Source: Gammaproteobacteria bacterium
GTDB lineage: Bacteria > Pseudomonadota > Gammaproteobacteria > Arenicellales > Poriferihabitantaceae
Direction of reading: 5' to 3'
Assembly: GCA_028066695.1 (NCBI GenBank)
Contig: JALCBG010000018.1
Coordinates: 1-41,281, forward strand
Length of the DNA: 41,281 nt
Positions 26,714 through 34,772 of this stretch are shown here, piece by piece. Within the stretch, counting starts at the first letter, position 1. Each line of letters starts with the position of its first letter. Below the pieces are notes generated by a model. The model was given only the letters and a program-made list of their open reading frames with translations, was not told where the DNA came from and searched no databases. The position numbers were made by a program, and so were the translations under genes.

Positions 26714-27633
26714 TCATTAAGTGGGGGCGCGGGAGCGCGGCGGCGGCGCACGGTGAACTCGGTCGCGCCGGCCGCAATGATCAGCGCGGCGCCGACCGCC
26801 TCGCGCGCGCCAAACGGTTCGTCGGTGAGCAGCGCCGCGCTGATGATGCCGATGGCGACTTCCATCATCAGCAAAATCGCGACGCGCCCCGGCTCAATGC
26901 GCTCGCCGCCGTAAAAGGTCAGCCACACCACCGGCAGGTTCCACAGAAAGGCGAAGGCGAGCAGCCAGGCGAGGGTGCCGATGTTAAAAAATTCAAACGA
27001 GGCGAGCGACCATTCGCGCCCGCCGGGAATCGCGCTGAGCGCGGCGAAAACCGCGACCGCAAAAACAAATTGCAGCGCGACTTTGTCGGCGAGCGGATAG
27101 GCGCGCGCGCGGCGCGTATGCACCATCGCCAGCCCCCAGGTGAAGCCGGCGGCAAGCCCGAGCCATTCGCCGACGTTGCGCGGCAGCGGATTGGCCTGCT
27201 CGGTGTCCAGTATGACCAGCAGGCCCGACAGGCCGAACAGCAGGGTCAGCATGCGCCGCCGCGTTATCGGCTCGCCGAGCATCACCCGCGCCAGCAGCGT
27301 GCTCCACACCGGCGTCAGATAAAACAGCAAAATCACGCGCGCGACATGCGCGCGCAGCACGCCTTCGGCATACATCGCGAAAGAGAGCGCGAAAAAAAAC
27401 GCGCTCAGCAAAAGCGGCGCGCCGGCCGCCGCGATGCGCGCGCGCCGCATAATCAAAAGCGGCAGCATCACCAGCAGCGGAAGCAGCAGCCCGCCGCCGC
27501 TGGTCCAGATGCCGCCGACGCCGGCCGCGTCCAGTTTGCGCAGCGGAATCCACCAAGTCCCCCACAGTACCGTGGAGGCGAGGATGGCGAGGGTCGGCCG
27601 GAGTTCCGATTCGGCCGGCGCGTTCGCAATCAT
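26710..27633 (-). CDS. EamA/DMT-family membrane transporter
   Basis: This 307-residue protein has about ten hydrophobic helices in two EamA repeats, starting ILASTVLWGTWWIPLRKLDA. The repeat end LFYLTPVWSTLLARVMLGEP and the later VAILLMMEVAIGIISAALLT carry the typical EamA pattern with a Pro or Glu near the helix end. Such proteins export amino acids or other small metabolites from the cytoplasm. The substrate cannot be predicted. The C-terminal end is short and basic (RRRRAPAPP). It is convergent with sufE and overlaps it by 4 bases. Confidence 0.85.
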   Translation of the reverse strand: MIANAPAESELRPTLAILASTVLWGTWWIPLRKLDAAGVGGIWTSGGGLLLPLLVMLPLLIMRRARIAAAGAPLLLSAFFFALSFAMYAEGVLRAHVARVILLFYLTPVWSTLLARVMLGEPITRRRMLTLLFGLSGLLVILDTEQANPLPRNVGEWLGLAAGFTWGLAMVHTRRARAYPLADKVALQFVFAVAVFAALSAIPGGREWSLASFEFFNIGTLAWLLAFAFLWNLPVVWLTFYGGERIEPGRVAILLMMEVAIGIISAALLTDEPFGAREAVGAALIIAAGATEFTVRRRRAPAPPLND

Positions 27634-27672
27634 CAGCGCGGGGCGCGGGGCGGCGCGCCGAATCGCCGGGTC

Positions 27673-27792
27673 TTAATGCGGCTGCGCGCCGGCTTTTTCG
27701 CGGAGCTTTTTGATGCGCCGCTCGCAGATGAACAGGACGGAAAACATGATCCCGAACACGGCTACAAGCGCGACATAGAAGAGCGGTGACAT
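27673..27792 (-). CDS. 39-residue single-helix membrane protein
   Basis: A short frame encodes MSPLFYVALVAVFGIMFSVL followed by FICERRIKKLREKAGAQPH. One hydrophobic helix (about residues 4-23) is followed by a basic cytoplasmic tail, giving an N-out, C-in prediction. A ribosome binding site GGAG lies 8 bases before the ATG, which supports a real gene. No family is recognised; size and shape resemble small assembly or regulatory membrane peptides. It lies 39 bases downstream (in map terms) of the EamA gene start, on the same strand, so it may lead that transcript. Confidence 0.6.
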   Translation of the reverse strand: MSPLFYVALVAVFGIMFSVLFICERRIKKLREKAGAQPH

Positions 27793-27873
27793 GGAAGATT
27801 CTCCGGGAGGAATGGAAAGGATGTATTAATGTAGCGGATTTTTCGCCGTGAGGTGCGGGGCGGCGCAGGGCGG

Positions 27874-28080
27874 TCAGGGGCGCATCAGCGAGGCGACCGC
27901 CCACCCGGCGCCGCCGGCGAGCGCCAAAATCAGCGCGTTTTCGGAGGAGACCAGTTGCGACTGCGGCAGAAAAAATGCGACCAGTCCGGCCGCGGCGACG
28001 ATGACGCTGAATTGCCGCAGGTCGTGCCGAATGTCTTTGCGGCGAAGTTCTTCGGTGGAAAGAAATTGGTTGTCAGTCAT
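27874..28080 (-). CDS. 68-residue small membrane protein, two predicted helices
   Basis: The protein begins MTDNQFLSTEELRRKDIRHD, a charged cytoplasmic segment. Two hydrophobic stretches follow: FSVIVAAAGLVAFFL and ALILALAGGAGWAVASLM. A ribosome binding site GGAG sits 8 bases before the ATG at 28080. The product is not recognised. It is on the same strand as the 39-residue membrane protein 81 bases further on, and divergent from the protease gene. Both small genes may form one short operon with the EamA transporter. Confidence 0.6.
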   Translation of the reverse strand: MTDNQFLSTEELRRKDIRHDLRQFSVIVAAAGLVAFFLPQSQLVSSENALILALAGGAGWAVASLMRP

Positions 28081-28183
28081 TTCAACGACTCCGTGTTCCG
28101 AGTTTGGGGTTGTTTGGGAATTGCGCCGCCGGCGAACGACGCCAACGCGTCCGTCCGCCATGCCATAATCGCCGCGCAAATCC

Positions 28184-29023
28184 ATGTTCGCCGAAGCATA
28201 CCACATCGCCAGTTGTTTCACCCTTCCGGTGGTCATCTCCAGCCGCGGCGGCGACGGCGCGTGCAAGAGCGCGATTGGCGCATGCGTGGTGGTCAACCGC
28301 GACGGCTGGATTCTGACCCCCGCGCATTTGATCGGGGAGATTCACCGCCAGCAGCAAAGCGCGGCGGAACATTCCGGCGCCGCGCGCAAATCGGCGCCGC
28401 CCGGCGCGGTAAAAAACCATTCGGTTTGGTGGGGCCGCGACGGCGCGCAACTGCATCAAGCGCGCGTGCAGCCGGCTTCCGACCTCGCGCTCGGCCAACT
28501 GCGGCCGTTTGACGCGGATTCGGTGGCGCGTTATCCGGCGTTCAAAAAGCCGGGCGCGGACTACCGTCCGGGGCGGAGTCTGTGCAAACTCGGCTTTCCC
28601 TTTCACAGCATCACGCCGTCCTTTGACGAAAAAAAGAACGCGTTCCTGCTGCCGCCCGGCGCGGTGCCGCTGCCGCTGTTTCCGATAGAGGGAATTTTTA
28701 CGCGCGTGGTGGTCGCGCCGCCGCCGGGGGCGGGTGGGGGAGGCGGCAACGGCGCGGCCGGCCCGACCGGAAAGTTCATTGAAACTTCCTCGCCCGGCCT
28801 GGTCGGGCAGAGCGGCGGCCCGATAGTGGACGCGCATGGCGCGGTGTGGGGGCTGCAGTCGCACACGCGGCATCATTCGCTCGGTTTTAATCCGCCGGTG
28901 CCGGGGCAAAACGGCGCCGAACAAAACGCGCATCAATTTCTCAATGTCGGACTCGGCGCGCATGCCGAGGCGATACTGCGGTTTTTGCAAAGCGAAGGCG
29001 TCGCGCATCAAACCGTGGAATAA
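28184..29023 (+). CDS. trypsin-like serine protease without visible signal peptide
   Basis: The 279-residue protein has the chymotrypsin-fold triad in order: His48 in ILTPAHLIGE, Asp100 in ASDLALGQL and Ser210 in LVGQSGGPIVD. A Gly-rich, probably flexible loop (about residues 181-193) lies between the second and third elements. There is no N-terminal signal sequence or PDZ domain, unlike DegP/HtrA, which suggests a cytoplasmic enzyme or an unrecognised export route. The ATG start has no strong ribosome binding site; a CATAAT at 28164-28169 could be a -10 box. The substrate is unknown. Confidence 0.78.
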   Translation: MFAEAYHIASCFTLPVVISSRGGDGACKSAIGACVVVNRDGWILTPAHLIGEIHRQQQSAAEHSGAARKSAPPGAVKNHSVWWGRDGAQLHQARVQPASDLALGQLRPFDADSVARYPAFKKPGADYRPGRSLCKLGFPFHSITPSFDEKKNAFLLPPGAVPLPLFPIEGIFTRVVVAPPPGAGGGGGNGAAGPTGKFIETSSPGLVGQSGGPIVDAHGAVWGLQSHTRHHSLGFNPPVPGQNGAEQNAHQFLNVGLGAHAEAILRFLQSEGVAHQTVE

Positions 29024-29085
29024 ATGCGACGCGCTTTTTCCATGCGTTTTTCATTTTCCTTTTAATATTTAATGAGCATGCAATC

Positions 29086-29961
29086 ATGAGCAAACTCAAA
29101 GCGGCATTTGAATCCGGCAAGTTCGTGGTCACCTGCGAACTTTCGCCGCCCAAAGGCACCGACCTCTCGGCGCTGTTTGAAAAGGCCGAGATGGTGAAGG
29201 GCGCGGTGGACGCGGCCAATCTGACCGACTCGGCCGCGGCGCGCATGACCATGGACCCGGCCGCGGCCGGGCATCAACTGCTGCAGCGCGGCGTGGAACC
29301 CATCGTGCAGGTCACTTCGCGCGACAAAAACCGCCTCGCGCTGCAAAGCGGCATGCTCGGCGCGGCCGCGCTCGGCATTCCCAACCTGGTCATCATGGGC
29401 GGCGACCCGCCGAAAATCGGCGACCACCCGGAAGCGAAAGGCGTCAACGATTTGTTTTCCTCGGGAATCATTGAGGCCGCGAACGCGCTCAACCACGGCC
29501 GCGACTACGCCGGCAACGAACTCTCCGGGCGCACCGATTTTTTCATCGGCAGCGTGTGCAACCCCGGCGCCGCCGACCAAAAAGCCGAACTGGAAAACAC
29601 CCGCCGCAAAATAGACGCCGGCGCGCAATTTCTGCAAACGCAGGCGGTGTATTGCGCGGAAAGTTTCGCGGCGTTTCGCGAGAAGATCAATGCGCCCGAC
29701 CTGCGGCTGCTCGCCGGCATCATTCCGATCAAGTCGGTGAAGATGGCAACTTACATGAACGAGCGCGTGCCGGGCATCAACATTCCGGACGAATTAATCG
29801 CGCGCATCGGCGAGGCCGAGCGCGCCGGCCGCGTGGTGGAGGAGAGTCTGGAAATCGCCGCGAAAACCATCGCCGACTTGCGCGGCGAATGCAGCGGCGC
29901 GCACATCATGGCGATCGGCTGGGAGAAACACATCGGCGCGCTTTTGGAGCGCGCCGCCTAG
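29086..29961 (+). CDS. methylenetetrahydrofolate reductase family protein
   Basis: This 291-residue TIM-barrel protein matches the MTHFR (MetF) family. FVVTCELSPPKGTDLSALFE at the N-terminus carries the conserved Glu, then AANLTDSAAARMTMDP, VIMGGDPPKIGDHPEAK and IGSVCNP follow, and FLQTQAVYCAESFAAF holds the conserved Gln-Thr-Gln. MetF reduces 5,10-methylenetetrahydrofolate to the 5-methyl form for methionine synthesis. The sequence is closer to the divergent MetF-like form often found with corrinoid methyltransferases than to E. coli MetF, and no met gene is adjacent. It is convergent with, and overlaps by 4 bases, the FAD oxidoreductase gene. Confidence 0.8.
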   Translation: MSKLKAAFESGKFVVTCELSPPKGTDLSALFEKAEMVKGAVDAANLTDSAAARMTMDPAAAGHQLLQRGVEPIVQVTSRDKNRLALQSGMLGAAALGIPNLVIMGGDPPKIGDHPEAKGVNDLFSSGIIEAANALNHGRDYAGNELSGRTDFFIGSVCNPGAADQKAELENTRRKIDAGAQFLQTQAVYCAESFAAFREKINAPDLRLLAGIIPIKSVKMATYMNERVPGINIPDELIARIGEAERAGRVVEESLEIAAKTIADLRGECSGAHIMAIGWEKHIGALLERAA

Positions 29962-31202
29962 CGCGCGCCGAAACGCGCCGGCGAATACGGCGCGAGATCC
30001 ACTTCGGGCGCCGCGCCCGACGCGAGTTGCGCTATCAGGCGGCCGGTGATGCCGGCCAGGGTCAGGCCGAGGTGCTGGTGGCCGAATGCCAATAGAACGC
30101 CGGGCGCGCGTTTGCTCTCGCCGATCACCGGCAGCGCGTCGGGAAAGGTCGGGCGAAAGCCGAGCCAGTCGCGCTGCGGCGCTTCTTTTATGCCGAACAT
30201 TTTTTTCGCCATTCGCGCCAAATACGCCGGCACCGCGGGATTCGGCGGCGCCGACAGCGAGGCGATTTCCACCGTGCCGGCGAGGCGCAGTCCGGCGTCG
30301 GTCGGGCTCGCGTAAAAACCGCTGCCGACCCAGTGCAGCGGGCGGCGCGCGAGTTCGCCGCGGTTGTCAAATTCCACATGGTAGCCGCGCTCGGTTGCAA
30401 GCGGCAGCCGGCCGACGCCGCGAATGCGCGTGGAAAACGCGCCGGCCGCAACCACCGCGAGGTCGCTTTCAATGACGCCGCCGCCGTCCAGCACGGTTTC
30501 CACGCCGCTTCCGCCCGGCAGCACCGCGCGCGCGTTTTGGCCGCGCCAGCCGCCGCCGTCGCGGCGAAATTTTTCCACCAGCGACTCGGTGAGTTTTTGC
30601 GGGTTCGCCACCTGCTGCGCGTCTTCAAACAGCACGCCGCGCGCGAAGCGCATCGCCAACGCCGGCTCCAACTCGCGCACCGCATCGGCGTCCAATTCGG
30701 CGCAGCGGACGCCGAGCGCGCGCCGCCGCGCGAGGTCGGCGGCGCCGGCGCGGTAGTCGCGCTCGCTCGCATACAAATACAGGCAGCCGCGGTCGCGCAG
30801 CAAGTCGGCGCAGCCGGCCTCGGCGAGCAGCGGCGCCAGTCCGTCGCGCGCGCGCGAAAGCAGCGCGGCGAGCGCGGCGCCGCTCTTGGCGACTTCGCGC
30901 GCGCGGCAATGCGACAAAAATTTCAGCAGCCAGCCGGCGCGGCGCGCGGCGTAAAGCGGCGAGATGGAAAGCGGGCGGTGCGCGCCGAACAGCAGTTTCG
31001 GAAGTTGCAGCGGCAGGTTCGGGCGGTTGACCGGAATGCATCCGTGCACCGCGATGGAGCATGCGTTGCCGCGCGAGGTGCCGCGGCCGGGCGGGTTTCC
31101 GTCCAGCAAAGTAACGCGGTGTCCGCCGCGCTGCAGCCACAGCGCGCAACTTGCGCCGACGATGCCGGCGCCGATGACCGTGACGCGCCGCGCCGCTTTC
31201 AA
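29958..31202 (-). CDS. DadA-like FAD-dependent amino acid/amine dehydrogenase
   Basis: The 414-residue protein has the FAD-binding motif RVTVIGAGIVGASCALWLQR at the N-terminus and the DAO-fold C-terminal region DWLGFRPTFPDALPVIGES followed by FGHQHLGLTLAGITGRLIAQ. This pattern fits D-amino acid dehydrogenases (DadA) and related FAD amine oxidoreductases, which feed electrons to the membrane quinone pool. The substrate is not certain. It overlaps the end of the upstream DUF2237 gene by 4 bases, so the two are likely co-transcribed. Confidence 0.82.
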   Translation of the reverse strand: MKAARRVTVIGAGIVGASCALWLQRGGHRVTLLDGNPPGRGTSRGNACSIAVHGCIPVNRPNLPLQLPKLLFGAHRPLSISPLYAARRAGWLLKFLSHCRAREVAKSGAALAALLSRARDGLAPLLAEAGCADLLRDRGCLYLYASERDYRAGAADLARRRALGVRCAELDADAVRELEPALAMRFARGVLFEDAQQVANPQKLTESLVEKFRRDGGGWRGQNARAVLPGGSGVETVLDGGGVIESDLAVVAAGAFSTRIRGVGRLPLATERGYHVEFDNRGELARRPLHWVGSGFYASPTDAGLRLAGTVEIASLSAPPNPAVPAYLARMAKKMFGIKEAPQRDWLGFRPTFPDALPVIGESKRAPGVLLAFGHQHLGLTLAGITGRLIAQLASGAAPEVDLAPYSPARFGAR

Positions 31203-31579
31203 GACAGGTCTATGGCGCGCGCTTTGAGATCGGCGAGCGGAATGATTTCCAGCGCGCGCGCATGCGTGGCGCGCAGCACCACCCGCGGCGCCATGCCGGC
31301 TTCAAACGCCTCGCGCCAGCGCGCCGCGCACAGGCACCAGCGGTCGCCTTCGCGCAGGCCCGGAAACTGGAATTCCGGCACCGGCGTGGACAGGTCGTTG
31401 CCGCGCTCCTTGCTGAACTGCAAAAATTCCTCGGTCGCCTGAATGCACACGGTGTGCGAGCCGAGATCGCCGGGGCCGGTCTCGCAGCAGCCGTTGCGGA
31501 TGAAGCCGGTCATCGGCGAAGTCGAGCAGATTTCCAGCGGCTCGCCGAGTACGCTTTTTTGGTTTTTGGGCCAGTTCAT
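31199..31579 (-). CDS. DUF2237 family protein
   Basis: The 126-residue protein contains the DUF2237 pattern: LGEPLEICSTSPMTGFIRNG, then CCETGPGDLGSHTVC and the C-terminal GDRWCLCAARWREAFEAG. Six cysteines are conserved-looking and spaced in pairs, which could bind metal, but no function is established for the family. It overlaps the FAD oxidoreductase by 4 bases and follows the NRDE gene by 50 bases on the same strand, so all three may form one operon. Confidence 0.85.
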   Translation of the reverse strand: MNWPKNQKSVLGEPLEICSTSPMTGFIRNGCCETGPGDLGSHTVCIQATEEFLQFSKERGNDLSTPVPEFQFPGLREGDRWCLCAARWREAFEAGMAPRVVLRATHARALEIIPLADLKARAIDLS

Positions 31580-31629
31580 TTTCGTGTGATGTTTTTGCGC
31601 GGGTTATTTTCGCGCGTACATGTTTATGT

Positions 31630-32418
31630 TTATGTCGCCGCGCGCGCCGCCTGCCCGGATTGTATACCTCGCGGTGCGCGCGGAATGTCCAGCGAAAAAT
31701 GCGCGCGCCCGCTCTCGGCGCCGTCCGGCGCGTAGCGGTATTCGTGCAGGCCGAAGCCGCCGCGCGCGCCGAACAGCAGCGTGGTCGCGCGCGTGCCGTA
31801 TTGCGCGCCCAGAATGAAAATGGACGAGAGGTGTTTTTCCCGCGGCGGCGCGCCGTCAAATTGCGTTTGGTCGCGCATGGTTCGCGCCAGCGCCCCGGCG
31901 GCGAGGTCGTCTTCGTCAATGTGCCGCCGCAGCATCTCCACGCCGCGCGACATTTTCGGCCAGGCGTCGTCAAGCGCGCCGTTGCCGATGCTGTGAAAGC
32001 CGCGCGCCAGCGGCCGCGCGCGCCCGTCGGCGCTGCTGAAACAGCGCAGGCCGCCGTCGCCGATGCCGCCGTAAATCAAATGAAACGGATTGTAGGCGCG
32101 GTGTTCGCGCCGCAAGAATTCTTCAAAGCCGGCGCGACTGTCATCGCCGCCGAGAAAGCGCGCGACCAATTCGCCGCGGCTGCGCGCGTCCGTCTTTGCG
32201 GGCGCGCCGCGGTAATTGGTGATGCCGGCGACGCGGCCGTCGCGGTTGACGCCGAACCAGGCGCCGCCGGCGACGCGGTCGCGCCCGGCGAGAATGCCGC
32301 GCCGGTCGCGCCAAAAATGCACCGGCGCGCTCGGGCGCGCGTGCATCTCGTCGCGGTTGGCGGCGATGATCAGCGGATACTTCGGGTGCCGTTCTACGGC
32401 GATGAACAGGATGCACAT
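31630..32418 (-). CDS. NRDE/TANGO2-family protein
   Basis: The 262-residue protein begins MCILFIAVERHPKYPLIIAA and has the eponymous NRDE residues in AANRDEMHARPS, followed by FWRDRRGILAGRDRVAGGAW and ITNYRG. The N-terminal Cys2 is typical of this Ntn-hydrolase-like family, whose animal member TANGO2 is linked to haem and lipid handling. Bacterial function is uncertain. The ATG at 32418 is chosen because the family starts at this Met-Cys; the frame stays open upstream but is antisense to the YcaQ-like gene. The stop lies in an odd repeat, ACATAAACATAAACATG. Confidence 0.85.
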   Translation of the reverse strand: MCILFIAVERHPKYPLIIAANRDEMHARPSAPVHFWRDRRGILAGRDRVAGGAWFGVNRDGRVAGITNYRGAPAKTDARSRGELVARFLGGDDSRAGFEEFLRREHRAYNPFHLIYGGIGDGGLRCFSSADGRARPLARGFHSIGNGALDDAWPKMSRGVEMLRRHIDEDDLAAGALARTMRDQTQFDGAPPREKHLSSIFILGAQYGTRATTLLFGARGGFGLHEYRYAPDGAESGRAHFSLDIPRAPRGIQSGQAARAAT

Positions 32419-32499
32419 AAGAATGCGCGCGCCGGGCGCAAAGCGAATACAATGCGAATATAGCAAATGCCGGGCGGCGAACCGAAGGCGCCGCGGCGC

Positions 32500-33729
32500 A
32501 TGACCACCAGCGAAACCCTGTCCATTCACGATGCGCGCAAACTCGCGCTGCTGAGCCAGTGGCCGCCCGGCGCGCGCCGCGCCGGCGGCAGCGCGCTGGA
32601 TGCGAGTCTCGCCGCGCTGCGCCATCTCGGCTACATCCAAATCGACACCATCTCGGTGATAGAGCGCGCGCACCATCACACTTGGTGGAACCGCGCGCCG
32701 CGTTACCGGCAGGCGCATTTTGACGAACTGCTGCGCGCGCGAAAAATTTTTGAATACTGGTCGCATGCGGCCGCATGTCTGCCGATGGAGGATTTTCGTT
32801 TCGCGCTTCCGCGCATGCGCGCTTACGCCGCCGGCCGGCTGCGCCACTGGCATTCGCCCGACCCGAAGTTGAAGCGGCGCGCGCTGCGGCGCATTCGCGC
32901 CGAGGGCCCGTTGCGCGCGCGGGATTTCGCCTCGCCGCATGAAAAATCCGCGGCAAAGGCCGCGGCGTGGTGGGAGCACCGCCCGGCGAAGCAGGCGCTG
33001 GAGCAACTTTTCATGGAGGGAAAATTGATGGTCGCCGGCCGGCGCGGCTTTCACAAAGTGTATGACCTGGCGGAGCGCGTGCTGCCGCCGCGCACCGACA
33101 CCTCGGCGCCGACTCCGCGCGAATACGCGGAGTTTTTGGTGCGCCGATTTTTGCGCGCCAACGGACTCGGCGCGCCGGCCGAAGTCGCCTACCTGCGCCC
33201 CGGCGCAAAAAAGACGGCCGAAGAATGCATGGCGCGCATGGCGCGGCGCGGCGAATTGCTGCAGGTGCGGGTGCGCGATTTTTTGTATTACGCATTGCCG
33301 GAGTCGCTGGCGTTATTGCGCGAGCGGCTGCCGCGCAAGCGCGTGAAAATTCTCTCGCCCTTTGACAACCTGCTCATCCAGCGCGAGCGCATGCGCAGGC
33401 TGTTTGATTTTGACTACCAAATTGAATGCTACACCCCGGCGCGCAAGCGCAAGCACGGCTATTTTTCGCTGCCGATTTTGTGGGGCGGCCGGCTGGTCGC
33501 GCGCATGGACTGCAAGGCCGAGCGGCGCGCGCGCGTTTTCGTGATTCGCAACTTCTCCGGCGAGCCGCACTTTGCGCGCGCCGGCGCGAGTCGCCGCGAA
33601 GAATTCGCCGCGGCGCTCGCGGCGGAAGTGACGCGCTTCGCCGCGTTTCACCAATGCGGGCGCGTCGCCGTGGAAAAGTTGCGCGATGCGGCGATGCGCG
33701 CGCTGTTGCGCGAGGCGCTCGCCGCTTGA
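32500..33729 (+). CDS. YcaQ-family DNA glycosylase (winged-helix, interstrand crosslink repair)
   Basis: The protein (409 residues from the ATG at 32500) matches YcaQ/AlkX-type proteins: LSIHDARKLALLSQ, LGYIQIDTISVIERAHHHTW, ARKIFEYWSHAAACLPMEDF and the C-terminal LSPFDNLLIQRERMRRLFDF with YEIECY-like YQIECYTPARKRKHGYFSLP. E. coli YcaQ unhooks nitrogen-mustard and similar interstrand crosslinks. The in-frame ATG at 32467 adds 11 residues without similarity. It is divergent from the NRDE gene. GC is like the chromosome. Confidence 0.86.
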   Translation: MTTSETLSIHDARKLALLSQWPPGARRAGGSALDASLAALRHLGYIQIDTISVIERAHHHTWWNRAPRYRQAHFDELLRARKIFEYWSHAAACLPMEDFRFALPRMRAYAAGRLRHWHSPDPKLKRRALRRIRAEGPLRARDFASPHEKSAAKAAAWWEHRPAKQALEQLFMEGKLMVAGRRGFHKVYDLAERVLPPRTDTSAPTPREYAEFLVRRFLRANGLGAPAEVAYLRPGAKKTAEECMARMARRGELLQVRVRDFLYYALPESLALLRERLPRKRVKILSPFDNLLIQRERMRRLFDFDYQIECYTPARKRKHGYFSLPILWGGRLVARMDCKAERRARVFVIRNFSGEPHFARAGASRREEFAAALAAEVTRFAAFHQCGRVAVEKLRDAAMRALLREALAA

Positions 33730-33859
33730 CGGCGGCGGCAAATGCGGGTATGCTCGCCCGCCGCACGCGATGACAGGCGTCATTATTAAATGAACGGGAG
33801 ACATTAATAGTCATTAAATAAAACGGCCTTTCCGCTCCCGCGCATTCCCCATCCCCGCC
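33730..33859. other. 130-base intergenic region with ATTAAT-rich patch
   Basis: The segment between the YcaQ-like gene and the glycosylation cluster contains an AT-rich patch (33781-33824) with repeated CATTAAT/CATTAAA elements in an otherwise very GC-rich context. It probably holds the promoter of the glycosylation cluster, but no complete -35/-10 pair could be assigned. Confidence 0.4.
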
Positions 33860-34753
33860 ATGCCCAAAGACCACGACAACCCGGCGCCCGTTCGCGGCGC
33901 GCGCGCGCTGTGGCGCGCGTTGCGGCCGCAGCAGTGGGTCAAAAATCTGCTGGTGTTCACGCCGCTGCTCGCCGCGCACAGCACCGCAACGCGCGAATAT
34001 TTGCTGGCCTGCGGGGTGTTCGCGGCGTTTTCCCTGTGCGCGTCCGCGGCCTATGTGATCAACGACGCGCTGGACCGCCCGCACGACCGCAAGCATCCGC
34101 GCAAGCGCCACCGCCCGCTCGCGTCCGGCGCATTGCCGCTCGCGCCGATGCTCGCGCTCGCCGCGCTGTTTGCCGCCGGCGGCGTCGCGCTGGCGTTTGC
34201 GCTGGCGCCCGCGGCCGGCGCGTGGGTCGCATGCTATGCGCTCGCCACGCTCGCCTATTCGCTGTGGCTGAAGCGGATGCTGTTCGCCGATGTGGTCGCG
34301 CTTGCGGTGCTGTACACGCTGCGCGTGCTCGCCGGCGCGGCCGCGGCGAACATCGCGCCGAGCGGCTGGTTTCTGGCGTTCGCGATGTTTTTGTTTCTCG
34401 CGCTCGCGCTGATCAAGCGCCAGTCGGAATTGGCCGACGCGCCGGCCGGCGGCGCGCGCGGGCGCGCCTACCGCCGCGGGGATTTTGAAGCGCTCGCCGC
34501 GCTCGGCGCGGCCAGCGGCTTTACCTCGGTGCTGGTGCTGATGCTGTATATTAACGGCGAAGTCGCCGCGCTGTATGCGCGCCCGCGGTGGCTGTATTTG
34601 CTCTGCCCGATTTTGTTTTATTTGCTCGGGCGCATGACGCTGCTGGCGCGGCGCGGCGCGGTCGGAGACGACCCGGTCACTTTCGTGCTGCGCGACCGCG
34701 TCAGTTGGCTGTGCCTCGCCGCCGCGCTGGCGGTGATGGTCGCGGCGTTGTAA
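33860..34753 (+). CDS. UbiA-family prenyltransferase, DPPR-synthase-like
   Basis: This 297-residue membrane protein starts its fold at LRPQQWVKNLLVFTPLLAAH and has the first Asp-rich motif in NDALDRPHDRKHPRKRHRPL (Asn68, Asp69, Asp72, Asp76). This form is typical of decaprenyl-phosphate phosphoribosyltransferase-like UbiA proteins rather than 4-hydroxybenzoate prenyltransferase. The second motif region is SLWLKRMLFADVVALAVLYT. Such enzymes join a phosphoribosyl or similar group to polyprenyl phosphate, making lipid-linked sugar donors. Its place at the head of a GT-C cluster fits that role. The exact sugar is not known. Confidence 0.82.
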   Translation: MPKDHDNPAPVRGARALWRALRPQQWVKNLLVFTPLLAAHSTATREYLLACGVFAAFSLCASAAYVINDALDRPHDRKHPRKRHRPLASGALPLAPMLALAALFAAGGVALAFALAPAAGAWVACYALATLAYSLWLKRMLFADVVALAVLYTLRVLAGAAAANIAPSGWFLAFAMFLFLALALIKRQSELADAPAGGARGRAYRRGDFEALAALGAASGFTSVLVLMLYINGEVAALYARPRWLYLLCPILFYLLGRMTLLARRGAVGDDPVTFVLRDRVSWLCLAAALAVMVAAL

Positions 34754-34772
34754 CGCACCCTCGTATTTCTTA

